64,000 nt of DNA from NCBI GenBank assembly GCA_964536265.1, contig CAZHVV010000001.1:1-64000 (forward strand), read 5' to 3'. Numbering within the stretch: the first letter of the stretch is position 1; the number at the start of each line of letters is the position of its first letter. Below are positions 32,015 to 41,466 of the stretch, in pieces. This stretch comes from JAPUDS01 sp964536265 (GTDB lineage: Bacteria > Patescibacteriota > Saccharimonadia > Saccharimonadales > Saccharimonadaceae). Position numbers and translations under genes: made by a program. Below the pieces are notes generated by a model that saw only the letters and a program-made list of their open reading frames with translations, ran no database searches and was not told the origin of the DNA.

Positions 32015-35000
32015 ATGCTTAGTATAGGTCACCAATCGATATGGAGAAAAGTTCGTGTGAACGGACTTGTTTCTGTTGCTGCACTACTTCTTGGTAGCGG
32101 AGCTATATGGTTTTCTTATACTGTTGAGGCAGGGATAGCATCATGGGCACCACCGAAGATTCAAATGTTGACCAATAGCTCTGGGGCTGGTATTGAATGT
32201 GCAGTTGCTGACGATAAGGTGTACTGCTGGGGTGGGACCAACACATATGGTCAGCTCGGGACGGGTGATAATACGACACTCTCATATATACCCAGGCAAA
32301 TAAACGATCCAAACGGTGTGCTTGTTGGAAAAACAATTACAGGTATTGCGGTAGCGCGAACCGGTACTGTTTGTGTCATAGCCTCGAATGTTCCGTACTG
32401 CTGGGGCCGTGGTAACTTTGGTGCACTTGGTGATAACACAACCTCAGACCGCTATTATCCTTCAGCCGTTACCACTTCGGGGGTTTTATCTGGAAAAACG
32501 ATAACGAGTATTGGCGGCGGTGATGGCCATGTATGTGTCGTGGCTTCCGGGGCAGCATATTGTTGGGGAGCAAATGGGAGTGGGCGACTCGGAGATAGTT
32601 CGACTACGCAACGTAACGTCCCAGTTGCTGTTTCAACGAGTGGTGTACTATCCGGTAAAACAGTTACAAGTATCAGTGCTACATCGGGTACTACCTGTGC
32701 AGTTGCCTCTGGTGCAGCTTACTGTTGGGGCGACGATACGGCTGGTTACTTAGGCAATGATGCTACATATTCAGGCTCAACTACCCCAGTCGCTGTCGAT
32801 ACTACTGGCGTCATGTCAGGCAAAACCATAACAGGAATTGCATCAGGCAATAATCATACCTGTGCTCTTGCGAGTGATAGCACTGCATTCTGCTGGGGAC
32901 AAGGCCCACTCGGTCAGCTCGGCAATAACACAACAGTGGCTGATTCGCCGGTACCAGTGCAGGTATATGCAGCCGGTGCTATATCTGGCAAGACACTTAC
33001 GAAGATAAGCGCTGGCAATGGTCGTAGCTGTCTAATCGACACGAATGGTGATGGGTATTGTTGGGGTTCCGGACCTGTCGGTGATGGGAGTGGCGGAATC
33101 AAGCTTGTTCCAACAAAGATTACTGGTGCCAGCACCCTCAACGGTATGAAGATGGTTCAGATTGCACCTGGAGCATCTGGTACTTGCTTCCTCAACTCTG
33201 TCAACAGACTGTTTTGCTCCTCACCGGGCGGCGGTATACTCGGAAACAATACGAGCGGCACTTCTAGCCCACCAGTCATGGTACTCTTCACGGCAACATT
33301 CAACGCGCCGAATTATCGAATATACGAAAATGCCAACTCCGCAACGCCGGGCTCGCCGCTGGCGGGTATTAATAGCGCTGCGAGCATGACAACGTATGGT
33401 GAGGCGTTCCGCGTGCGTATGGGGATAAAGACGACGCCAGAAATAGGTGCAATATCGAGTTATGGTGGACATACGTGTGGTATATCTGACGGTAAGGCCT
33501 ACTGCTGGGGCTTGAATACGTATGGAGAACTTGGAGATAATTCCACGAACGAGAGCCACGTACCTGTTGCTGTTGACACCTCCGGCGTTCTCTCGGGCAA
33601 GACAATAAAGTCAATAAGTACGGGACAATACCACACATGCGCCATAGCATCTGATGATAATGCCTACTGTTGGGGTTATAACTCAGGCGGTCGTTTGGGT
33701 AATAGCTCCTCGACTGAAAGTCACGTTCCTGTTGCCGTTACAACTTCCGGTGTTCTTTCTGGCAAAACAATCCGTTCTATCGCCACGGGAGGTACCTTTA
33801 CGTGCGCGATTGCCTCTGACAGCCAGGCATATTGTTGGGGCACGGGCACGAACGGTCAACTGGGTAATGCAGGTACTTCAAACAGCACTAGTGCGGTGGC
33901 GGTCGATACTTCCGGTGTTCTTTCCGGCAAACAGGTACTGTCTATATCGGCCGGGTATAACCAAGTCTGTGTCGTGGCGTCAGATAATTTAGCATATTGT
34001 TGGGGGTATAACAATCAGGGCCAACTCGGTGATAATTCAACGACTCAGAGGCCTTCGCCGGTTGCAGTCAACACGGCCGGAGTCTTGTCGGGCAAAACCA
34101 TCCGTTCTATTTCCACGCGGGGGGTGAGTACAGATGCCCATACGTGCGCAGTTGCGTCGGATGGGTTAGCATACTGCTGGGGCCGAAATTTTTACGGTGC
34201 TCTTGGTAACAATTCCACGAGCGACAGTTCGGTTCCTGTCGCAGTTAACACGGCAGGGGTGCTTTCGGGCAAAACTATCCAATCAATTGCTGCTGGTGGT
34301 ATATCATCCTGCGCTATCACAACTGAAAGCCTGGCCTACTGCTGGGGCTATAACGCGCAAGGACAGCTCGGCAACAATGACACTTCGAACAGTTCTGTCC
34401 CAGTTGCTGTTTATACCTCAGGCGTGTTATCGGGTAAAACACTCACAAACATTACGACGAGTACATCCCACTCATGCGTCACAACATCAGAAAGCAAAAT
34501 ATTTTGCTGGGGGCTTAACACCTATGGTCGTTTTGGCAATGACCTTACGGACAATAGTTCTGTAGCAGTTACGGCGCCACTCCTAGAAGGATACGTAGCT
34601 GGACCTGACATCAATCCGAGTAACAACACCTACAAGCTTCAGTTTGCTCAAAAAACGCTTTCGTCCTGCAGTGTCCAGACTGGCTTTGCCGATGTTACTG
34701 GGAGTACAGCTATCGCCTTCAATACGAACGGCTCGGTGTCAAACGGAGCAGTCATAACTTCAAATTCTAACGACCCAGTTCCAACCACAGACAGTGTTCC
34801 TCAGACATATATAAGTGCGAGTGGTACGTTCACGAATAGCTCAGTTATCACCGGGGGCAAAACTGGTCTTTGGGACTTCTCATTGAAGGATAATAGTGGA
34901 CTGTATGGCAGCAGTTACTGCTTGAGGCTCACGTATGGCGATGGTACGCCGGTAGAAGGAAGCGTGCAGTATCCTGAGCTTCAGACGTCGCAAATGATTC

Positions 35001-38000
35001 ACGCTACCAAAGCTCCGTACCGAGTGTACCAAAATGCAAATTCCATTACTCCCGGAACTCCGATTGCCGGTATAGGCACGGTGGGCTCGCTCTCATCGTA
35101 CGGGCAGGGATTCCGAATACGAACGGGCATAACGGCCGACAAGCTAGTTGATGTTAAGAATGGCGACTTTCACACCTGCGGTATCTTCAGCGGTGATGCC
35201 TACTGTTGGGGCGATAACGGCTTTGGTCAGCTGGGTACGGGTGGGTCGCCCAGTACCAGTGGTACTCCACTTGCCGTTGATACCACCGGTGTCTTGTCCG
35301 GCAAGACCATCTTGTCTATAGCGGGGGGTAGTGAGCATACTTGTGCTATCGCTTCCGACAATCAAGCGTATTGTTGGGGTAGTAATGGCGGAAGGTTAGG
35401 CAATAATTCCGCGTCAGCGAGTTCTGTCCCCGTCGCAGTCGATACTTCCGGCGTGTTATCGGGCAAGACGATTTTATCTATTGCCGCTGGCTACCTGCAT
35501 ACCTGCGCCATAGCCTCAGATAACCAGGCATATTGTTGGGGGAACGATGCTATTGGCCAGCTCGGTGATGGGGCTGGCGATTCGTCATCGTACGTTCCGG
35601 TTGCGGTTGACACTTCCGGTGTTCTTTCGGGTAAAACAGTCTTGTCAATCTATGCTGTCGGTAGCTCGCACACGTGTGTCGTTGCGTCCGATAATAAAGC
35701 CTACTGCTGGGGGTTAGGCAGTGCTGGTCAACTTGGTAATAACTCGAATGTCGATAGCGGTGTTCCAGTCGCCGTTGACACTTCCGGTGTTCTTTCAGGT
35801 AAAACAGTTTTATCTCTGGCGACACAATGGCTTAACACCTGTGCCATCGCGTCGGACAACCAAGCATACTGTTGGGGAACTGGACGGCTAGGGGACGGCA
35901 CAACGAATACGTCGTTGGTTCCTGTTGCGGTTGACACTTCCGGTGTCCTTTCGAGCAAGACTGTGGTGTCCATCGCTGCGGATGGAGGCACTGCTTGCGT
36001 TATCGCCTCAGACAGTCAAGCGTATTGCTGGGGAACGAATGACCACGGTCAACTCGGCGATGCTTCATATACCAGCGCAGAGTCACCGGTTGCAGTTAAC
36101 ACAGCGGGCGTGCTTTCCGGCAAAACACTTGTTTCGATTTCCGTCGGTGATTCCCACAGTTGTGCCACAGCTAACGACAACCGCATCTATTGCTGGGGCT
36201 ATAACACCTCTTGGCAGCTTGGTGATGGTACGAATAGTACCTCGAATGTTCCTGTTTGGACGGATACATCTAGCTTATCGTTTGACCTAGATATTCCTGC
36301 CGGTGCCAACGCGTACAAACTTCAATTTGCTCAAAAAACACTCTCATCCTGCAGTGTCCAGACTGGCTTCGCAGACGTTACCGGTAGTAGTGCAGTCGCT
36401 TTCAATACGAACGGTTCTGTTAGTAACGGCGCGGCAATAACGACGAATGCTAACGACCCAGTGGCGACCACGGACAGTGTCGCACAAACCTATATCAGCG
36501 CTCCCGGCACATTTACAAATACAGCAACTATTACGGCGGGGAAGTCGGGTATTTGGGACTTTTCACTCAAGGAAAATGCTGGGCTTGACGCGACATCGTA
36601 CTGTTTGCGCATTGTCTATAGCGATGGGACAACCGTCGACGGGGTAGTGCAGATGCCTGAAGTTCAGGTGAACCTAAAACAACCTGCCATCACGGCTCCG
36701 TACAGATTCTACCAAAATGCGAATTCATTGACACCGGGGACACCACTTGGTGTAACCGGACAATCTGCCAGTCTGACGTATCCTAACCAGACATTCCGCC
36801 TCAGAGCCGGTGTTATGGGCGGGTTGTCAGCCTCAATGGTTGCTACTGGCACGTCTCACACTTGTATCATCGCCTCGTCCGATAATCTGGCATATTGTTG
36901 GGGATATGGTATTTATGGCCAATTAGGTGATAACGAGACGTCATATAACTTAGTGCCAACAGCAGTTGATACGTCTGGTGTGCTCTCAGGTAAAACAATG
37001 TCTACTGTATCAACCGGTGAATACTATACGTGCGTCATAGCTTCCGATAACAATGCGTATTGCTGGGGTGAAAATGCGAACGGTCAACTTGGCAATAACT
37101 CGACATCACAGAGTCTCGTTCCGGTTGCGGTCAACACTGCAGGGGTGCTTTCTGGCAAAACGATTCTTGCCATAGCAACAGGTACCTCACACACCTGCGT
37201 GATAGCTTCCGATAACAATGCATACTGTTGGGGGCTCAATACGAACGGGCAACTCGGCAATAACTCAACCTCCGAGAGTCATGTTGCGGTTGCCGTGAAT
37301 ACGGCGGGTGTCCTGTCGGGCAAAACGATTCAATCTATCAAAGTAGGTACCTCACACACCTGCGTGATAGCTTCCGATAACAATGCATACTGTTGGGGGC
37401 TCAATACAAACGGGCAACTCGGCAATAACTCGACATCACAGAGCCTCGTTCCAGTTGCCGTCAATACCACCGGCGTTCTCTCTGGTAAAACAGTCCTTTC
37501 GCTTTCCGCTGGCACTACTCACAACTGCGTTATCGCTTCTGATAATCTGGCCTACTGCTGGGGGTCGGGGAGTAACGGTAGACTCGGGCATAATTCTGGT
37601 TCACAGAGCCTCGTTCCGGTTGCGGTCAATACCGCTGGCGTTCTCTCAGGCAAAACAATTACATCTATCGCGGCAGGGAATTCACATACGTGTGCTGTAG
37701 CGTCAGATAGCTTCCTATACTGTTGGGGCTATAACCTAAATGGCTATCTTGGCAATAACTCAACAACCCAAAGTCTCGTTCCTGTCGCCGTCGACACGTC
37801 GGGTGCTCTCAACGGCAAGAGTATTTCCAGTGTTGTATCGAAATTCTTTAGCAGCTGCGCTATCAGTTCAGACAGCCAAGTGTACTGTTGGGGAAACAAT
37901 GGTGCTGGACAGTTGGGCACAGGTACCGTGAACACATATTTAGTCCCACAGCGGGTGGCTAGCTATCTATCAGGAACGAAGGTTGGCATTGATGGAAAAA

Positions 38001-40105
38001 CTGCAATCTCGGTTACAACAGGGTTCTTTCATACGTGCGCAATTGGCTCGGATAACAACGCCTATTGCTGGGGCTATAATAGCAATGGTCAGCTTGGTAA
38101 TGCTGGTGTAACTAGTAGCGTTAATCCAGTTGCCCTTGCAGTTGATACTTCCGGCGTCCTCTCTGGCAAAACGATTCTGTCTATTGAAGCTGGGTATTAT
38201 CACACCTGTGCTATTGCCTCTGATAATCAAGCATATTGCTGGGGGATAGCAAGCGCGGGTCAACTCGGGAACAATTCATTCACGCAGAGCCAAGTTCCAG
38301 TCGCAGTTGATACTTCCGGCGTCCTCTCTGGCAAAACACTTCTTTCATTGTCGGTTGGTTCTGCACATACGTGCGCCATTGCCTCAGATAATCAAGCCTA
38401 CTGCTGGGGAGCGAATGGTAATGGCGAGCTTGGTAATAATTCCATATCAGACAGCACAGTTCCAGTCGCAGTTGATACTTCCGGCGTCCTCTCTGGCAAA
38501 ACACTTCTTTCATTGTCGGTTGGTTCTGCACATACGTGCGCCATTGCCTCAGATAATCAAGCCTACTGCTGGGGAGCGAATGGTAATTGGCAGCTTGGCA
38601 ATAACTCAACGACAGAAAGTCATGTTCCTGTCGCCGTCAGTACATCTGGCGCATTCTCTGGCAAAACAGTTCTTTCTATCACCGCGGGGTATTACCATAC
38701 ATGTGCAATAGCTTCCGATAATAATGCCTACTGCTGGGGCACTGGTGGCTTTGGCCGACTAGGCACAAACTCAACGACTGACGCCCATGTACCCACAGCT
38801 GTAGTTAACACAGGCGTCCTTTCCGGCAAAACAATCGTATCATTATCCGCGGGACACTGGCATACATGTGCAATAGCTTCCGACAATAATGCCTACTGCT
38901 GGGGCCGAAATAATATCGCTCAGCTTGGCAACAACTCAACAACGGATAGTTCTGTACCGGTAGCGGTGACCGCTTCTGGAGCCCTTGCAGGTAAAACTAT
39001 ACTCTCAACTTCCGGTGGGGATGCCTATACCTGCGCTTTAGCCTCAGATAATCAGCTTTACTGTTGGGGACAAAATAACTTTGCACAGCTTGGTGACGGC
39101 TCGTTCAACCAATCTTTGGTTCCCACGCTTGGCTACACACTTCAGAATATACCCATTACGGTCTCGCTTGCTGGCTCGAGTAACACATATAGCCTGCAGT
39201 ATGCCGTAAAAAGCGCATCGACCTGTAGCGCCCAGACTACTGGTTTTGCCGATGTAACAAGCGCAACACCAATTGCATTCAATACCAACGGCTTGGTGAC
39301 GACCGGGACGGCCATCTCAACGACCGCGAATGACCCGTTGGTCAGTGGACAAACAACGGCGCAGACATACATTTCCGCCTCGGGTGCGTTCACGAACGGC
39401 AGTACTATTACGGCTGGCACCATGGGCCTCTGGGATTTCTCACTCAAAGACAACGGCGCACCATACAACACCGCTTATTGTCTTCGCGTTGCATATAGCG
39501 ATGGTACCGCACTTACTGATACCCAGGCTATGCCAGAAGTTCGTACGACGACAGGTATACTCTCGGTTGGCTTTGTTGATAGCATAGGTGTCGGACTTAC
39601 AAGCCCAACAATTAGTCTAGGTACTATAGCTATGAAGGGTGGAGATACTCAAACATCTACAGGCATCTTTGGTACATCGAGTCAAAAGCTTCGTATCTCT
39701 AATGATGTGGCGGTGAACGGTTGGAGTGCTAGTATCGCCGCAACTGATGGTCCTACAGCAGTCTGGAACAGAAGTGATAACCTTGCAAAATATGATTTTA
39801 ATGATGCGTCAGGTGGTAGTGATGGGGTAGACGGTGATTTTCTTGGTGGAGCGTTAACGTTCTCTCCAGGCACTGGCAATATAGTCTCACCTTCAGGTTG
39901 TAGTACAACAGGGCTTTCGTTGGGTTCCTTGGCTAGCTTTAGTGAAGGTGTTACAAATAGTATTACACTAATTAGTGCCAGTAACGCCGCCTCTATGGGA
40001 TGTGCATACGATCTTATGAATGTTGGACTGTCACAAGCTGTCCCTGCCGGCCAGCTTCCTGGGGCATATACCATAGATATGACAATAACGGTGGTAGCAT
40101 TATGA
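32015..40105 (+). CDS. Giant secreted protein of five RCC1-type propellers with C-terminal WxL-like domain
   Basis: 2,696 residues. N-terminal membrane/signal segment (about 15-36). Five arrays of exactly seven RCC1-type blades: about 32170-33290, 33445-34590, 35140-36270, 36830-37970 and 37980-39150. Each blade follows SGVLSGKTI..HTC(A/V)IASDNxAYCWGxNxxGQLGNNS, about 55 residues with a C-x(8-10)-C pair. Three copies of a YRxYxNANSxTPG module and three of an ~125-residue beta domain (YKLQFAQKTLSSCSVQTGFADV) sit between propellers. The last ~180 residues match the WxL-like protein at 40786. ATG 32015 was preferred; GTG 31964 lies in the leader hairpin and is possible. The next gene overlaps it by ATGA. 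Confidence 0.88.
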   Translation: MLSIGHQSIWRKVRVNGLVSVAALLLGSGAIWFSYTVEAGIASWAPPKIQMLTNSSGAGIECAVADDKVYCWGGTNTYGQLGTGDNTTLSYIPRQINDPNGVLVGKTITGIAVARTGTVCVIASNVPYCWGRGNFGALGDNTTSDRYYPSAVTTSGVLSGKTITSIGGGDGHVCVVASGAAYCWGANGSGRLGDSSTTQRNVPVAVSTSGVLSGKTVTSISATSGTTCAVASGAAYCWGDDTAGYLGNDATYSGSTTPVAVDTTGVMSGKTITGIASGNNHTCALASDSTAFCWGQGPLGQLGNNTTVADSPVPVQVYAAGAISGKTLTKISAGNGRSCLIDTNGDGYCWGSGPVGDGSGGIKLVPTKITGASTLNGMKMVQIAPGASGTCFLNSVNRLFCSSPGGGILGNNTSGTSSPPVMVLFTATFNAPNYRIYENANSATPGSPLAGINSAASMTTYGEAFRVRMGIKTTPEIGAISSYGGHTCGISDGKAYCWGLNTYGELGDNSTNESHVPVAVDTSGVLSGKTIKSISTGQYHTCAIASDDNAYCWGYNSGGRLGNSSSTESHVPVAVTTSGVLSGKTIRSIATGGTFTCAIASDSQAYCWGTGTNGQLGNAGTSNSTSAVAVDTSGVLSGKQVLSISAGYNQVCVVASDNLAYCWGYNNQGQLGDNSTTQRPSPVAVNTAGVLSGKTIRSISTRGVSTDAHTCAVASDGLAYCWGRNFYGALGNNSTSDSSVPVAVNTAGVLSGKTIQSIAAGGISSCAITTESLAYCWGYNAQGQLGNNDTSNSSVPVAVYTSGVLSGKTLTNITTSTSHSCVTTSESKIFCWGLNTYGRFGNDLTDNSSVAVTAPLLEGYVAGPDINPSNNTYKLQFAQKTLSSCSVQTGFADVTGSTAIAFNTNGSVSNGAVITSNSNDPVPTTDSVPQTYISASGTFTNSSVITGGKTGLWDFSLKDNSGLYGSSYCLRLTYGDGTPVEGSVQYPELQTSQMIHATKAPYRVYQNANSITPGTPIAGIGTVGSLSSYGQGFRIRTGITADKLVDVKNGDFHTCGIFSGDAYCWGDNGFGQLGTGGSPSTSGTPLAVDTTGVLSGKTILSIAGGSEHTCAIASDNQAYCWGSNGGRLGNNSASASSVPVAVDTSGVLSGKTILSIAAGYLHTCAIASDNQAYCWGNDAIGQLGDGAGDSSSYVPVAVDTSGVLSGKTVLSIYAVGSSHTCVVASDNKAYCWGLGSAGQLGNNSNVDSGVPVAVDTSGVLSGKTVLSLATQWLNTCAIASDNQAYCWGTGRLGDGTTNTSLVPVAVDTSGVLSSKTVVSIAADGGTACVIASDSQAYCWGTNDHGQLGDASYTSAESPVAVNTAGVLSGKTLVSISVGDSHSCATANDNRIYCWGYNTSWQLGDGTNSTSNVPVWTDTSSLSFDLDIPAGANAYKLQFAQKTLSSCSVQTGFADVTGSSAVAFNTNGSVSNGAAITTNANDPVATTDSVAQTYISAPGTFTNTATITAGKSGIWDFSLKENAGLDATSYCLRIVYSDGTTVDGVVQMPEVQVNLKQPAITAPYRFYQNANSLTPGTPLGVTGQSASLTYPNQTFRLRAGVMGGLSASMVATGTSHTCIIASSDNLAYCWGYGIYGQLGDNETSYNLVPTAVDTSGVLSGKTMSTVSTGEYYTCVIASDNNAYCWGENANGQLGNNSTSQSLVPVAVNTAGVLSGKTILAIATGTSHTCVIASDNNAYCWGLNTNGQLGNNSTSESHVAVAVNTAGVLSGKTIQSIKVGTSHTCVIASDNNAYCWGLNTNGQLGNNSTSQSLVPVAVNTTGVLSGKTVLSLSAGTTHNCVIASDNLAYCWGSGSNGRLGHNSGSQSLVPVAVNTAGVLSGKTITSIAAGNSHTCAVASDSFLYCWGYNLNGYLGNNSTTQSLVPVAVDTSGALNGKSISSVVSKFFSSCAISSDSQVYCWGNNGAGQLGTGTVNTYLVPQRVASYLSGTKVGIDGKTAISVTTGFFHTCAIGSDNNAYCWGYNSNGQLGNAGVTSSVNPVALAVDTSGVLSGKTILSIEAGYYHTCAIASDNQAYCWGIASAGQLGNNSFTQSQVPVAVDTSGVLSGKTLLSLSVGSAHTCAIASDNQAYCWGANGNGELGNNSISDSTVPVAVDTSGVLSGKTLLSLSVGSAHTCAIASDNQAYCWGANGNWQLGNNSTTESHVPVAVSTSGAFSGKTVLSITAGYYHTCAIASDNNAYCWGTGGFGRLGTNSTTDAHVPTAVVNTGVLSGKTIVSLSAGHWHTCAIASDNNAYCWGRNNIAQLGNNSTTDSSVPVAVTASGALAGKTILSTSGGDAYTCALASDNQLYCWGQNNFAQLGDGSFNQSLVPTLGYTLQNIPITVSLAGSSNTYSLQYAVKSASTCSAQTTGFADVTSATPIAFNTNGLVTTGTAISTTANDPLVSGQTTAQTYISASGAFTNGSTITAGTMGLWDFSLKDNGAPYNTAYCLRVAYSDGTALTDTQAMPEVRTTTGILSVGFVDSIGVGLTSPTISLGTIAMKGGDTQTSTGIFGTSSQKLRISNDVAVNGWSASIAATDGPTAVWNRSDNLAKYDFNDASGGSDGVDGDFLGGALTFSPGTGNIVSPSGCSTTGLSLGSLASFSEGVTNSITLISASNAASMGCAYDLMNVGLSQAVPAGQLPGAYTIDMTITVVAL
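37181..37435 (+). repeat. Near-identical duplicated propeller blade (165-bp period)
   Basis: The ~85-nt stretch from 37181 recurs from 37346, 165 bp later, with one mismatch seen (ACGAAC against ACAAAC). 165 bp is one 55-residue blade in frame. Confidence 0.85.
38294..38587 (+). repeat. Exact 129-bp tandem direct repeat, 165-bp period
   Basis: 38294-38422 and 38459-38587 appear identical. They encode most of two successive blades in propeller five, a sign of recent duplication or gene conversion within the gene. Confidence 0.88.
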
Positions 40106-40716
40106 AATACTTTGTAAAATATCATGCAATTGTTATTACGCTTGGGTTGATGGCAACACTCGCAGTTGCGCTCCCTGTATCAGCCCAAGACTATCAATTT
40201 CAGCAAGTTATTTCTGGCTATGATTGTACGCATAGTACAATCGCCACTGCTGAGGGACAGGCCAATAATATCAACTGTGCGGTGTTTAGCCCAAGTATCG
40301 ATGAGTTTAGTGCCAGTGGCGGTCGGCCAATCATTCGAGGTGTATACGACTCGGTACACTCAACTGCTTTGTCGGTGACATTTAATGGAAAAGTATATTT
40401 GCTTGGTGAAGATGTTGAATTAGTACAAAACGGTAACCTCTGGGTCCTTGATTTAAGTGGTATTCCGCTCGCCATTACTCCCGGTAGCTATAGCATTCTT
40501 GTTGAGATGACAAATCAACTTGGACAAATTGTCTCGGCTACTCGAACTGTAGATATCAGTTTAATCCAACCTGAACCAATTCCAACTCCATTCGCTCCAC
40601 TTTCACCAACAGGGCAGAACAGCTACATAACAGTGGTCGTTGGGCTCAGTACAATTTCGTTTTCTGCTATGGTCTTCATGTTGCATAAACATATAAGAAA
40701 AAAAGAGGTAAAATGA
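40102..40716 (+). CDS. Small anchored surface protein with Ig-like domain and LSPTG motif
   Basis: A 204-residue protein. Cleavable signal (MKYFVKYHAIVITLGLMATL, then VSAQ), a Cys-pair segment, an Ig-like beta domain (about 75-155, RPIIRGVYD through TRTVDIS), a Pro linker, then LSPTG, a hydrophobic span and the tail KHIRKKEVK. In Gram-positive WxL clusters a small LPxTG protein is the usual extra partner. Start ATG 40102 overlaps the stop of the giant gene (ATGA), implying fixed-ratio translation; a longer frame inside the giant gene is rejected. Confidence 0.83.
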   Translation: MKYFVKYHAIVITLGLMATLAVALPVSAQDYQFQQVISGYDCTHSTIATAEGQANNINCAVFSPSIDEFSASGGRPIIRGVYDSVHSTALSVTFNGKVYLLGEDVELVQNGNLWVLDLSGIPLAITPGSYSILVEMTNQLGQIVSATRTVDISLIQPEPIPTPFAPLSPTGQNSYITVVVGLSTISFSAMVFMLHKHIRKKEVK

Positions 40717-40785
40717 CTAGTAATTGTAAACATAAGTAGTATAATAACAACTAAAGGTTACGAAAACAAAAAAGGAAACACTAAA

Positions 40786-41409
40786 ATGAAACGAAAAATC
40801 TCATCACTTGCGCTGGCGCTTGCGGTGGTGGTTATTGCCTCACCATCTGCCTACGCTGCGTTAACAGCGACATCGGTATTGTCACAAACAATCAATACAG
40901 GTACTGCTAGTACTGATATTCGCGACGCTGGTGGCTCAGTGCTATCAAATCCTACAATCTCTATGAATGCTGCAACACTTTCAACTTCTCAGCAAACCGT
41001 GACAGGAACATTTGGCTCGGCTTCACAAAGAATAACTGTCGATAACCCTGGTGGGGCAAATAACGGATGGACACTTAGCCTGAATGCGACAACCCCAGGT
41101 ACAGGTACATGGACATCTGGCGGCAACACGTATGCCTACAATGGCGCTACAGCTGCGTTAGGTCAGCTTACGGTTAACCCTTCAGTAGGTACAATCACAC
41201 CTGTTGTTGGTGGCGCAACTGGAGTAACACTCGGTACTTCGTCAACGTTCTCAGCCTCAACTCCAATCACACTTGTGAGTGCAGCGGCTGGATCAGCTGA
41301 TATCTGGAACGGGTATGCTACAGGCATTGGTCTTTCACAGACTATTCCAGCTAATTCACCAGCTGGCACGTACACGCTTAATATGACGCAAACACTTGCT
41401 ACACTCTAG
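40786..41409 (+). CDS. WxL-like cell-surface protein
   Basis: A 207-residue exported protein with signal peptide ending SPSAYA. The mature part is one beta-rich domain: NPTISMNAATLSTSQQTVTG, NNGWTLSLNATT (a W-x-L motif), GLSQTIPANSPAGTYTLNMT. The same pattern ends the giant propeller protein. WxL domains bind peptidoglycan and DUF916 proteins in Gram-positives. AAAAGGAAA precedes ATG; TATAAT at 40740-40745 may give it a separate promoter and a higher level than the giant. Confidence 0.82.
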   Translation: MKRKISSLALALAVVVIASPSAYAALTATSVLSQTINTGTASTDIRDAGGSVLSNPTISMNAATLSTSQQTVTGTFGSASQRITVDNPGGANNGWTLSLNATTPGTGTWTSGGNTYAYNGATAALGQLTVNPSVGTITPVVGGATGVTLGTSSTFSASTPITLVSAAAGSADIWNGYATGIGLSQTIPANSPAGTYTLNMTQTLATL

Positions 41410-41432
41410 TAATTTATAGAGAGGCTCGATAT

Positions 41433-41461
41433 AATGAGGGCGTGAAAGCGTCCTCATTTTG
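41433..41461 (+). terminator. Terminator of the WxL-like gene
   Basis: AATGAGG (41433-41439) pairs with CCTCATT (41452-41458), with inner G-C pairs and a TTTTG run. A TATAAT (41430-41435) overlaps its left edge and may be the promoter of the T-box leader. Confidence 0.7.
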
Positions 41462-41466
41462 CATAG

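Noticed and set aside
36830..39130. CRISPR-like regular repeats
   Set aside because: Repeats are coding, in frame, about 165 bp apart and diverged; they are RCC1-type blades, not short repeats with unique spacers.
32100..39600. Many open frames on both strands inside the giant gene
   Set aside because: They repeat with the blade period and are shadows of the repeated coding sequence.
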